64,000 nucleotides of DNA from Metopolophium dirhodum (taxonomy: Eukaryota > Arthropoda > Insecta > Hemiptera > Aphididae), in the NCBI RefSeq assembly GCF_019925205.1, contig NC_083560.1, positions 63,315,266-63,379,265 on the forward strand, in the 5' to 3' direction. Shown one piece after another: positions 29,701 to 44,200 of this stretch (within the stretch, counting starts at the first letter, position 1; every line of letters begins with the position of its first letter). The translations under genes were made by a program, and so were the position numbers. Under the pieces are notes generated by a model. It did no database searches. It was not told the origin of the DNA and was given only the letters and a program-made list of their open reading frames with translations.

Positions 29701-31827
29701 AGCTATTTTCCGGATACTTGAATCCGAGGAAATAATGCGCTTTTTAAATATTTCACACCCACACGTCATATGTGATGATTTAAAAGTTATACTACATCGT
29801 TATACCGTGTATTATTACTCACACTGAATGTTTTATCAGTTCAAAAACCATAAAATATATTTTTGTACGGTATTAATGCCACAAACTATAGTGAATTGGA
29901 AATTACACATAATATATAATAATAATAATATACATTTAATTAATACATAAGTATTTCAAACGAAACGTAATCGTAAAATAACAGCAATTTATTTTTTTTT
30001 CACGAAAAAGTAGATCTAATAAAAATATTAATTAACTTTAATTTGATGATTATATAATTAGGTATATTTCCCCTTGTTTTCCCACGTAGGTATAATGAAA
30101 ATTTTAATTAATTAGCAGAGTAAGTGCAATAATTTTTTTTTTTTTTAAACTCTATTTATTCGTTTCTACTTAAATTCTATTTTATCGTCGTATAATCACC
30201 ATTTAATAAATACATACATGTTTATTCTACATTTTAAATAACGGCTTTTATAAATGTTAAAATCAATGGTTAGAACCAATATATTTAAAAAATCACTTTA
30301 TTTCTTTTAACATAAAACTAATTGGTTTCTAATTTCTAAATACATTGAATCATATTTTGAACCTATAATTATATTTTTTTCATAATATTATGTTAACCTA
30401 GTCAAAAATTCGGTAGTAAAAAAAAAAAAAAAAACAACATCGCATGTATTACAAATTACAATTAATTGGTTTGTATTAGACGCCCCTTATTTAAAATATA
30501 TAAGCTTATATAAGTGTATTATAAAACCTTGAATATATTTGGAATTTTATTTAAATATTCTTAAAAAATATATGTTATATTTAATTCAAAAAATAATAAT
30601 TCGTTTTTCTACGAAGTTCATTGCATAATTACTCGTTTAGTCCTATCAAATTATATATTATCATCATCATTATCAATCCTAACCGTGGACTCAAGAAACA
30701 ATAATTATTGCAATATATTTTTAATTTTGAACAAAATTAAATGCTGATATACCTACACCATAGTTTTAAATGTTTATGTTTTTCTGTTTTATTCTATTAT
30801 TATAATTTGACATTTTGTCGGTGACGAGTTATTTTTAAAATTTTTACTCATTTAAGTATGAGTAACTACGCATATATAATTTACAAAACCCTTAGAAGTT
30901 TTAATTGAAACAACGAAACCCTTCGTAAGACCCGAAAATGTTAACGTCCAAGTATTAATTTCCGGTATACGTTTACATATTTTTTTTATAATCAAATGAC
31001 GTGTTTAAATTAATAATAAAATATTACCGTTTACCTTGCAATTTGTTTATTGAAACCTAAGAAAAATACTGTTAAGTAATAATTCTTTTATTTATTCACA
31101 CTACGAAGCACAATATTATTATGTTTTGACAATTACACTTCAAAATCCATCCCATAAATTATAATAACGATTCAAATTTATCATTTTCACTAAATAGAAA
31201 TATTATTTTTTTTTTAACAAATTTAATAAATTTATTAGAGAGCAAAAGTATTTTAATTTGTTATCCTTTAGTCTAATTGTGTCATTTGTTGTTTAAAATC
31301 CCAGAGGGGATAAAGCCAGATGTTTGTTACACCATAAAAAATAAGTTTAAGGCTAACACATGAATTATTATAAATCATAAATGACGAACCCCACTCGCAA
31401 TAATAAATAAATATGTTAAACATGTTTTTACTGTCAAAAAACATTTAAGCAATTGTATAATAAACTTACTATCATTGCTTATCATTATTATTTATCCTTA
31501 CAATTAATTTGGGGAGGGGGGAGAAGACGGGTTGCGTGGTATAAATTGTCTTCTCTGTTTTTCTACAACCCATTTTTGATTACAAACATAAGGTTGAAAT
31601 GATCAACTTAATTTTTACTTCGGTAATGTCTAACATGTGAACTGAATATTGTTTGAACAGCGCCGCCTTCGTCCGTAGAAATTATAAACACATCCGAAGG
31701 CTCAAAATTGGAAGTACAAGAAAACCACGAGGTTTCTATTGAGTGTATAGCTCGAAACTCTAAACCGGCTTCGAGAATAGTATGGTTTCGTGGCGATGAA
31801 GAAATCAATCCCGGTGAGTACCTATAA

Positions 31828-31878
<51 letters not shown>

Positions 31879-34800
31879 GTATACCTATACCTATTTTGAA
31901 CGGACATGAATCACATTCAATGTCCATATGGTGCTCAATAAAAAAATCAATAATAATATTGTGACGATACGACGACGATAATGACGACAATGAATCATTA
32001 AAAATGTCATTTAATAATATTCAAAAACGTACACTTCATAGGTACCATAATTTTTTTTTTGTATTATTATTTACCAGAGCAACGGTCCGATAACGAAAGT
32101 GAAGAAACCGCGGACGAGACAACATTAAAACTGTACACCGTCCGAAGCCGAATAAAAGTAACCGCCAAGTCGAACGACGACCGTGTGAAATACAAATGCG
32201 AAGCTCATCACCAAGCTCTATCGGATCCGCTTTCAACCACTGTTCAGATAAGGGTTTTATGTAAGTTTCCATAAGTTTATCATTTTACACACAACGATCG
32301 TCGGTTTAATAATATGTTTCTAAAAACTATCGTATTAATTTCTAGCATTGAGTCGGCACACACTATTTAAACATTATGACGTACTGTCTCATAGTACTTA
32401 ACGATGCGTAGCACTGTTGTAGTAGGTACCTCTCTACCTATCTCATACCTTTCGATAGTATAAAATATATTATTATCCGGCAGCATCTACGAAATTATTC
32501 ACATTCCACAGTATTGTGTATTCCATTATCTGCATGCCGTATTCGTATATTAATATAAATTTGATTTTAAAGAGTACCTATCATTGAAAGTGCTTCGTTT
32601 CACGAGACTATCGGTTTTGGAATTCAGACTCCATCTGCAGAGGATGATAATATATGTTTTGTTAAACCTTCATTCAATTATTATTATAATATCTACCCTA
32701 ATAAAATGGGTACCTACAAAATAAGTAGCATAATATTAATTTATTCCGTCCCAGTTTATACGAAAGATTCTAACGATGACAAATAATTATAATCATTACG
32801 TTCGAATCACCGTTGGACTACAAAATCATAAAATCAATAAATTATAAAATGTACATCACCGATAGACAAATAAAATCAACAACAGTTTTAATATGTAACA
32901 GTCGTGTTGTATACGTTAGGTTCAAGTTATTTTTGGAAGGGTTGCCATAATAATAACCTTTATTGATCATTTACCTATATAAGCTTCCTGATTTTCCTTA
33001 GTTTCATTTCATAATTGCCATTCAAAGCCTATGCAAATCGAATAATATAAAATTGTAATTTGTTATTTTTTTATCATTCCGTATAGTATCGATGAAATAT
33101 AACAATTTATTTAGTTCAATACTATGATAAATATTTAATTTGTTAAGTTTATGAAACTAAATAAAAACCATTCAAAATACAATGTTTATGTATAATTAAA
33201 TAAGAATACTATATTTAAATACATAATATTATTCAATTGAAATATAAACATAAGAACATAATATTATTAGATGAACAATTATTATTTGTTATACAGTATA
33301 ATGGTTCAAAATTATTGCGAGACCTCAACCAATTTCGAATTTTTTTCTAGCGCTCCAAAAGTAGTTACATAGTGTGCATAATATGTTGTTTTTTTGTTTC
33401 GTCACATTTACATAATTAATAAAAGGAAATTTTCATTAATTGCTTATGCTCGATATTCCTTGAAATAAAGACGTAACTAACCTAACCTAACCTAATACCT
33501 ATCAATAACAAGAGTAGTGTTTGAATACATCATAAATAACATTTATAAACAATTAAGACTTTTACTAAAAATGAAAAAATAAACCAAACATGAATTGTTA
33601 TTTGCTCCGACTTCTTGGGTTATATACCATACCACTGTTTTATCTGAATAAAAGTAGTGAAATACATTTCTTGGATAATCACCAACAATATATAAGTAAC
33701 TAAAACACGCTGTTAACAAATGCGTTATATATATAAGACGAACGTGTAAAACTTTTTCCAAAATGCTCTATTTTTATTTTGAAAAATATATATTTTATGT
33801 ACTGTACTATCATGTGTTTAAATTCACATTCATTATATGAAATAATGAAACGTGAGACTATTATAGGGACTTGCAAACGAGGCATGTTTTTTTTTTACCT
33901 AAACCAATACAATAACGTTTTAATATAACATTATGGGAATTGTGGAATACAATTTGTTAATCTAAAATTAATCGTTTTAAACTATCCAAGGAATGTAATT
34001 TGTAGCACATAATATATTGAAAACTCTATGAAAAATTAATCCAACTAAAACGTAAAATATACAAGTACTTACCTATTAATAGTAAAAATTAAACTGCATT
34101 ATGCTGAACATAAATTTATAGCAAACAAACTTTTCGTGCACAAATACCAAACGTTTATAATAGTAATAAAGAATAGTCAATAAAGAACCTGCGACCGTCC
34201 AACTATAATCTATTTGCATTTAACAAATATCGCGAGGCAGGTACATAACAATAACGTTGTTATAACTTATAAATTATTTACTTGAACGAACTTTTAGCGT
34301 TCTTAAAATATAAGGGTTACAGCAGCAACAGTTGAACTGAATAATGGGCTGCAGTTGTTCAACTGAACAATAGATTGCAGTTTTAAAATATCGAGTTAAA
34401 TATTATTTGATAATTTCAATGTTTTATTTACCAAACAATAATACTATACTGTAACAGTTTATAGCTCTAAAACGAATTATTGCAAAGTATCTGATAATTG
34501 TTTATATATATATATATATTTTATACAATTTTATATTGAAATATTAAAATACAAAATTCGTGAAATGTTATTTACTTAGATCCACCGGGAGTTCCTCACA
34601 TCGAAGGATACACAGAAGGCGATATTTTGGAAAAAGGACAACATGTGTCGCTGCGTTGCGTATCGAGAAATGGAAATCCACCATCACAACTTGCGTGGTT
34701 CAAAAACGGCCAATTGATTCATAACGACTACAGGTACATTATCCACACATTTCAATTCGTTATTATTTCAAAATTGTCTATTTTGTTTAGTAGTTTGATT

Positions 34801-37800
34801 TATTACATCCAAATCGCATAACCTACGATAAAATATTTTTTCCCGTACCTTTAATGCGCGTCACTATTATTAGGTATCTACCTACCTCCACCGCACAATT
34901 CGATACGAAGCGGATATTATTTGCATTTATCAGCGGTGGTTCTTTTCTCATAAATATATTCAGTTACATACTTCGGATATATTTTGTATGCACTACAGAC
35001 AATACATTATCGAATAAATGTTTATACATATTTATATTATAATATAATTTAGACGCATTATTCTTTCATCCAATCATCCTATCTCGGAAACAATATTGTT
35101 GTAGTTATACGACACGAGTGTTCCTATTAACTGTGTACATAATATTATAACATTTTTATGTGTGTATAGTTTTCTTGAATAATAATCACGTCTAACACAA
35201 ATTTCAGTACAACGGAAAAAGTGTCGGAGAGCACGTACTCATTCATAGCTAATGTCTCGGACAACAGCGCAAGATTTCGCTGTGAAGCAAAAAACTCAAT
35301 TAGCCCACTTCCTCAATATGCTGACGTTGTGCTCTCAGTGTCATGTAAGTGTTATTTTTTTTTTCATTTCCAGTGTAATTAAAATCTGCGTTGGTTGAGC
35401 TCAATGCATGTACACACTATACGTTATACATGTCATGTTTATTTTACCTCAAATTATGTGAATGAATTCATATTTTTTTTGTGCATCACAGAGTGGAATT
35501 GCTATTTAAGTGTTTTGATGCGGGAGGAGGGGCTATCGGTGTGTCGCTTTCATCTAGCGGCGATGTTTTTATAAACAAATTATTGTCCTTGATCGTATCA
35601 ATAATTGATTAATATTATTGATGTTATCGGCATTTCCAAAATTTAACGATAAGAGGATACCAGGATATATTCAACCAACTGGTTTGGCTTCATTAAAATA
35701 TATACATAAGCACATAGTGATGTCGAAGTGTGATTCCAAGCTATCACGCATCAATTTATAAACAAAGAAAAATAACTATATTACTTTCAACCTTAAAAAA
35801 ATTAACAACTTTCATTTCTTTTTTTACGTTTTGATTATTATAGGAAATAACACACAATTATAAAAAGATAAAAAGATAAATCTTTAAAAAATAGTTGTTT
35901 ACTTTTGTATTTATAGGTGTGCGTGTTTAGGGAGAACGGTGAGTTATTGTGTTCCTCTCGATATTTGTAGATGGATTCCAATTTTTAAACCCGCCTTGAT
36001 TGAGCTTTGTACTATACTCCATTGGTTAACCATATTTTGAATGTGTGTAACACATGTGTTTGAACTTTTGTGTAACTATCGCAAATTATACGCAAAATAG
36101 CAACATGAGAATTCGTGCATTTTAATAGTACACTTTATAAGATTTAAATTAAATTAACAAGTTGCGAGAATTAAGACTTTCGCAAGATACCTAAACAATA
36201 TCTATAGATACTTCGATTCGCGATATTCGACAATACACCTTGGATATGTACCTTAAATATTATGTTACATAATATTATATATCCAAATAGAAACTTGAGG
36301 TTAGCTGGTGTTAAGATTAAATTTAATAAGTATATGTGCAAGCAATAACGTTTACTTTGTCTCATTAGTCGTTGCACTATGGAATATTTCAACAAACTGT
36401 AGCAGTCATTTGACTGCAATTATGAATTTGATTTCTGTTTTCTTATTACCAACGCGTATTATGTACGTATTATGTAAAAAATAGTTAAAATATATTTTTA
36501 TTAACTCAGTATAAATTATGAATTATTTAAATAAACATAAATTACATAGGTAGCTAATAATGCTTTAAGCGATTATTCTAACACATATTCTAGAACATAA
36601 TATTGTAGACTTTTTTTCCAATGCATATTTTTATGTTTTTTAAGCGTGATGTAAAATCCTGGTAGTGATTATGTAGTGCGTGTACCAGCAGCGTATTATT
36701 TTCCCGTTAATTTAGATTCGTTTATTTTTTAATATAAAATTAGTAAAAGCGTTTAACATTTTTTTTATCTATCGAATACAATATTATTTGTAATAAAAAC
36801 ATCTTTATCGACGGAATAAAATGCACCAATAAAAGTATATTATTTAAGCATAAAACGTTCATTTATTTCTTATTTCCATAAATTTATTTCCTACAGTAAG
36901 TTCAATATTACTATTTACGTAATTAAAATGTACAATTTTATATTTAGTTTGTATTATCTCGATGTACGCATCATAGTATAATATAATTATTAATTAGTGA
37001 GATATTCGTTTTTAGCTATACATCTTCTCAGTTTTGTTATTCTGAAATATTGCTTGATTACTAATGGAAGTAATTAATACATACAGAACGTTATTCATAT
37101 CAAAAATATGATTTATTGTTTTGGAATAATATCCATCTAAGGTATTCACTATTAAATATTAATATTAGTTCCTATAATTTTCGAATGGCAGTTAGGCAAA
37201 TCGTGAAGCTGTTGAGTTTTGTTCGTCACCTTAAATCGGCGTACCTCTGGATACACCGAGAATGTCCACCTAATGTAGACTAGCTGACTTTAGACGTTCA
37301 ATATTTTGTTATTATTTCAAGTGATTTTGTGCTTTTAATGTAAATTATCATGAGCGAGGACGAGTCCATTGTATCAGTGATGGCGTGCTATCACTTCAAT
37401 TTTAAAGCTCATGCTCGTATAAGTAAAAGTCTTCAACTCACTGGATTTACGCGCATGAACAGGCGATAGTTTTCCCAATGGGGGTAGTCTACTATTATAA
37501 AAAACCATTGACCTCTAGTAATATGATAAAAAAATCACTAAACATATTTGAATTCTTCATTATGTTCACGTGAGGTTGATATTTAAACTTTATGGATCCT
37601 TTACATACAATTTTTTTTTTATTTACATCTATCATATTTCCAAGTTTGAATTATCATACATTTCATATTAGTTTAAAAATCAAATGTAGGCATTGATAAA
37701 TAATTACAATTTATTTTAAGAAATATTACCGGTAGAATATGGTTTTTTGGTTTGGGTAAAAACCTGATAATATCCAAATGCGTAAGAAATAAGATTTGTA

Positions 37801-40800
37801 GTGCCGGATATGTTGATATATTTACGTTGTGCATGTATACAATGAGTGGGTGTCTGATATTGGGAGGTATTACGATAGTGGTATAATCAATCGATTCATT
37901 GAATTTGTAATATCCAAATCTTCACATAACCCACCTAATACATAACTTAAATGTTAACATGGCGCACGCGCAGTCGGCCCGTCTCACGTCCGTATCAGGG
38001 GACCAGACGAAGCGAAACAAGGAGACTTGATGACCCTAAGCTGCGAAACTGGCCGCAGCAACCCAGCGGCGGTAATAAAATGGACGGTGGCCGGTGAACT
38101 GGAAGAAAACAGTACGTCCACTAATGTGCCAGCTCCGCAGTCCAGCTGGATAACGAAATCCAACGTGTCGTTTGTCGTACCGACCGGGCAGCGCTACGTT
38201 GTGGCTTCGTGCCAGTCCATCAGTAGCAGCGTGTTCGATAAAGTCATCGACACGCATAAAATCAGCATACTACGTGAGTACAGTTTTATATCGCATTTAT
38301 ATGTATTAGGAATACGGCGTTTAGAAATATGACTCGTTTACGTGTCTCATTTTGCCGGAGTAATTAGTAAACCGGTGGTTGATACGCTTTAATACTATTA
38401 TTATTATGTTTTGGCGCATGTGTGTTGGTGAAAACGAAACGAAAACACATTTGTTAACAATACGAGTAATCCGACGTATAATAGCGCGGCCAGATGTGGA
38501 GTAAATGTTAAAACAAACGGATATGTATGTTCAAATATGTCATAATCAAAGATTGTGTAGTGAAGTCACACGTATATTGAATTACACGCTCAAATGGTCT
38601 AGAGCAATACTCCTAGATATTAAATATCCGTTGACCTATTAATTTCATCCGTCAAAAATCAGTGTACAAATATCATATATCCAGGTGGCGTGAATTAAAC
38701 TTAACGGAGTACCTATACCGTAATTAGTAGTACCCGAGACGAGTAAAACACATCTCAAACGCATCGGTTTTTAAAAAATGCATAGTTATTATTTCAGTCG
38801 AAAAGATATATAATTTTTGGTAGCAATATTTCTGTAGAATATTATTTATTTTCTTTTTCACGAATCCTATCATATTTCAAAATGTTTTAATGACAAACAA
38901 ATCGCACGAACGTTTTGTAGCGAGTCATTTTTGATATCTCTACAAAATGATTTTTAAAAAAAAAACCTGAGTTAGGTATATATAGGTATGATTAAAATAT
39001 ATTTTTTATTTGAAGATCGATTCAATACAATTATTTCTGTTAAATTTCTGGAAGATTTAAAAGAAAAAAAAACACATGAATGTCTTTCAGCAAAATATTA
39101 TATAGAATAAGTCCAGCAGTTAAGTTATACATTAACTGGAGCTCGTAATTTTAACGGAAGTTTTATACATGTTAAATATTATCATAATAATAAACTGTTA
39201 CATTTTTTTTCCAACGTTTTAGACCCGCCCGGAGCGCCGATCATAATCGACCACTCGGCTGGTAATCCAATTCCATCGGGAAACGTCCACAAAATATCTT
39301 GTCTGTCTACCGGTGGCAATCCACTGGCTTCGGTCGCATGGTTTAAAAACGATAAAAAGGTACAGTGTGATATTAAATTAATTTAAATTAGTTACCGTCA
39401 TAACCGTTAATAATTTTTGAATTGTAATTTGTTACATATATCATTCAAGTATTATTCACATATTATTTTGTGTGAGTGTGTATATGAATATGTATATTAT
39501 AATATTATAGTCGGACAATCAAAGTACCTATAACTGTGAAATTGTATTCATACCATTAATAATAAAATACTATTGTAACTGATTTAGAAGAAAAAATTTG
39601 TGGTAGAAGGTACAACATAAATACAACGAGTAAAAAAAAAAATCTATTTCATCAATTAATTGAATAAACTATTTCGTCATATTATTATAATACTTTATCG
39701 AAACGTCTGTCATTGACTATTAAGCATTTTGTACGGAGACATCCATATATTATTATGTTAGGTATAATATTATTGTGAAATCGAATAAAAAACAATGATT
39801 CCCTATCGTAATTATATTGAGAAAAAGCATTGCCATTGGATGAAAACAATAAAAATTCTAAGATCAAATTTGAAACAACAGAACAAAATTATATTCTTGA
39901 TCTGGTCGTAACTTTAATAACTGTAAAATATATGCTTGTTAGGTTACACGAGATAATATCTTATTAAAACGTCAAACAGTTTGACGTATTAAAATTTATA
40001 ATATTAACGAATACTAATTAATGTTATAAATAAGATATACAGGATTAAAATTATTCAATCGGAGATAAATTTGAACTATAATATACGATCAAATCAATAA
40101 ATAAATCAAAATCTAACCACAACGCTAATAAACCAATACAATTGAAAATATTGGATATTGATTTTATAAAATTAACAAAACAATGATGGATATTATATGA
40201 TATTATGTATTACAATTATTTCTAACGTTGTAAAAATTATTTGAAAAATTATGTCGATGTAAAAAAAACGTAAAAGATTTAATAATATTATATTATACTA
40301 TAAAGGCATACTAATATAATATATTATTATGTATGATATTATTTATATGGGACATTATAGGGGAGGTATATTTTTATACCAAGAAAATATTAAATTTGAC
40401 TGTGTTTGATTCTTTAGGTACATTCAATTGTAACAACTGGGGAAAATTCGGTTTCAGCTGAATTGGCATTCGTGGTCAATTATACGGATAATGATGCTAC
40501 TTATAAATGTGAAGTGACTCATCCGGCTTTAACAGTGCCTTTGATGAAAACCCAGAAACTCAAAGTCCTATGTAAGAGAAGTACATTTACACTAAGATAA
40601 TATTATATTATAACATGTTATTACCAAAACAAACTTAATATATATTAATGCGTTAATAAAAAAAAAAAAAACGAAAATCATTAGTCGGTAAGATTGAGTT
40701 GATGGGAAATTGTTTAGTTAGATCACAACGCGGAAAAATATGTTAAGACTCGAGAGCATGGTAAATATTGAATTACGATAATGTTTCTCGGATGTAATTA

Positions 40801-41198
40801 TATTTATGTTTTCCGAATATTTAGCATAAAATAATTGAAAGTTGACGTATACTACACGCATAGTTAATCGCGACGTTTCACTAACAATAAGTAATTATAA
40901 TTATAATTTTTAACACGCACTGACGGCGTTAATAAGATACCGAACGTTTCGGCGTCCGTTGCAGTTTTTCGCCACACCGACGGAAAATCGGACTTTGAGA
41001 AAAAAAAAAAAATAGCAATCGCTTTTACAATATTGTCCCCAAACGCACGTTTGTTGAGAAAAATACTCGTTGGCGACGTAGGTAGGTACCTATATACAGC
41101 TTATTCGCCTCGCTTTGAATGTGCAACGCGACGGTCGCGGGACCGCCCACTTGCGAAATTAAATTTAAATAACAAAAGCAGAAAAACGTTCGGTTATA

Positions 41199-41233
<35 letters not shown>

Positions 41234-44200
41234 TCGTGTTATTATAATAGTCGTCGCACTATTATACCTACTATATATTATAATAATATAATGCGGGAAA
41301 AACAAATCGCGCGGACCGATTCGATCTATGCGACAATAATAATAGTACGAGTGGACTGGTGCAGTCTGTCCGTGTGGTGGTAGGCAGTTGTAGTTGTAGG
41401 ACTCGTATCCCGTTTCGGCGTCTTTACATAATTATTATTTTAATATAATATGTCATCCAGACGATTGCCTAAGTGTGCGCGCACACCCAATCTCGAGGAG
41501 TCGCGTCCGGTGCGCGGCTCTCGAACGAACACAACACTGTTTAGGTGTACCTACGGATATTGTGTGCACACATACACACACAAATACAAACACAAGTCGC
41601 TGGTCGAGTGCGCCTACTGTTTGGTCTATATTATATAGAATTGGAGTTGCACTCGTCCGATCACGCGAAACGACATAATAATAATAATAATAATAATATA
41701 TTGTATAGATTATCGAGATCGTAATAATATTATCGCGCGAAAGCGGAAAGCGCCCACTCCCGGCCACTTATATATATATATTTTATGTGTGTGTACCTCG
41801 TCGCAGACCAGCACGTGTGGGTTATATCTGTTTACAGCCACCGCTTTCCACGGCGGCGTCGCCCACTCGCACACCTCGCCGACTTGTCGAAATCTTCGTC
41901 GATATTAAAATAATAATAATATTATTCAGCCGAACGACTCTCTGAACCACTACAACGCCGTATAGTAATAGTAATATTATTATTACTATCGTCGTCGTAA
42001 AAATCACGAAACGTTATGGTACTGTAATAATTATTCTCGGTAGGTAGGTTTTAAGTCCGCGCGACGGTTATTGCTGGTGCACGTCATAATAATATTACTA
42101 TAGTGACGGAAACGTTTACGCATAGTTTTTGGATAACGGGAAGACAGGACGTTTAAAAACCAATAATAATAAAAAAAAAAAATCAATATTTAATCGCATT
42201 ATTACTTTTTACTAGTTATTATGCACCTGCATTGCACAGCAGGCTGAAGCAGTATTAACGTAAACGCGTCATAATCTATACAAAATTGCTGCGGTATCCC
42301 TACCGGTAGCGGTTAGGTTAGGTTATTTTAGACATTTCCTTAGTGGTGGGATGGTCCATTAATGTGTTATATATTATTTTTGCGGTGCGCTTATTTCTAT
42401 TATATATTATTATTATTACGATTTATATTAATACCGAATACAATTTAACGGCTTGGTGTTGTGGCTCGTTTCGCAGGTTAACTCAAAACGCGAATATTTA
42501 TTATGTGTTTAACTCCCATGTACATACACACACACACAAACACACACACACACACACACACACATCAACCCACCCTGTTATTGGACAGGACCGTTATGAT
42601 TATTTTTCAGCGTAACGTTTGACAATGTTAATATTATTGTACTGTATAAAGTTGATACTTTTGAGCCGCAAAAAAATAAATCTTTTTGCGCCAGCCGACA
42701 CTTAGGTCATTATAAGTTGATTTTACGTTTACTCTATAATAGGAAATGTAAAAAAAATATGTATGAATTTCGTTTGAATAATAATGATTTTACTTCAGAG
42801 TTAAAATACTTTTTGAAAATTAATTGTTAAAATGAAATAAATTTAATATGCACGTATAATACATACGTGTTACTCCTTATTTTTATTTATAAGTAGCAAT
42901 ATTTTGTACGATATTATATTTGTAACTTTATATTTTATTTTTTCATATGAATTCATATTAATTATTGTCTTCATACCTGTTAGTATTACATATTTTCAGA
43001 TTTAGAAATTTTGAACAGTTGCATATTTTATTAAAACAATGCCACGTGTGATTTGTATTGTGTGTTGTGCAAATTCGTAACAGACCTAAAACTATCATTT
43101 TTTAATACGGCATCTCTACAAGAACATAATGAGTTTTTAATCGGTTCTCGAATTTTGAATTTTATTTGATTGGTTATTTGATATAATCAAAACTTTATTA
43201 TTATTATTAGAAACACTTTAAAAAAATACTAGTTCAAAAAACAACATTATAACGTGCACATAATATTATAAGGGTAGCATAATAATATGGATAATTGATA
43301 TCATATTTTATTATTTCGTGTAGTTTTACCCGATCACCTGAACATCAAACACGACCCGGTGCACCTGAAACCTGGCGATCAGGCCACGCTCACGTGCGAG
43401 GCGACTTCTAGCAATCCGGCGTTAAAGATGAGCTGGTGGCACCAGGGCGTGCCGGTCTCTGAGGGCATAAACAGCTACACCAAGCCCGGGCTGCACGGCG
43501 GCAAGCTGTCTACCATACAGATGACCTTCAACGTGACCCCCGAAGTGGACGGCAGTTTGTACATGTGCCAAGGCTCCAATCCACTGATGTCCAAGAATAT
43601 ACACAAAGAGGTCACGCTCGACGTTTACCGTAAGTGATTAAATAAGTACATTAATTTAACAGTAGCGCCATGTGAGTTTTGTGAGGTGTCAACACGTCTC
43701 GAGGAGGATAATAATTATTGTTTCCGCGTTCGGACCACTAATTCATCATAGTGAATATTATACGTCTAGGTATACCTGCGAGTATTTTATTCAGCGGCGC
43801 ATGCGTACACTGGGGTTGGAGGGTTATTATTGTTTAATAGCTTATTGAATTTAAAATATGAACTTTTTTCGTTGTTTGCCGTTTGGATTTTGGTATAGGT
43901 AAATATGAATATACAGTAAACTCTCGTTATGTATAGGTACGTAACTCAAGCGGAACCGAAAAAAAGTTCGAAATATCGCGTTTTATTGTAATGGCAATTA
44001 TTATTTCAAGGGGATATTTAAATTGGGTACGAGATTTCAAACAATTCGAGACTTATAATATAATATATATAATTGATATATTGCTAAGGGCCCGTTTTAC
44101 AATCATAGGTTAAATCTCGGTTACGCTTAACCCACTGATTTTACCGGCCGAATTCGGCGGTTTAACCTTAGTTTAACAATTTTAATACGGGCACTTAATG

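Larger units (their letters stand above)
40572..43323 (+). other. Intron 10 (2.75 kb) with an internal CpG-rich island
   Basis: It contains a CpG-rich region (about 40920-42110), AAT runs (41201-41233, 41678-41698), a TTAGG array (42311-42325) and a CA microsatellite (42526-42564). The rest is AT-rich. Confidence 0.7.

Noticed and set aside
31805..31990. Minus-strand ORF with a poly-Asn run
   Set aside because: Produced by the ATT microsatellite in intron 4.
34854..35042. Candidate alternative Ig exon in intron 6
   Set aside because: The peptide has no Ig cysteine/tryptophan pattern; it is AT-rich noise.
41033..41767. ORFs in the intron 10 island, including an ATG at 41450
   Set aside because: Arg- and His-rich peptides without a signal peptide or domain, crossing AAT and CA repeats.
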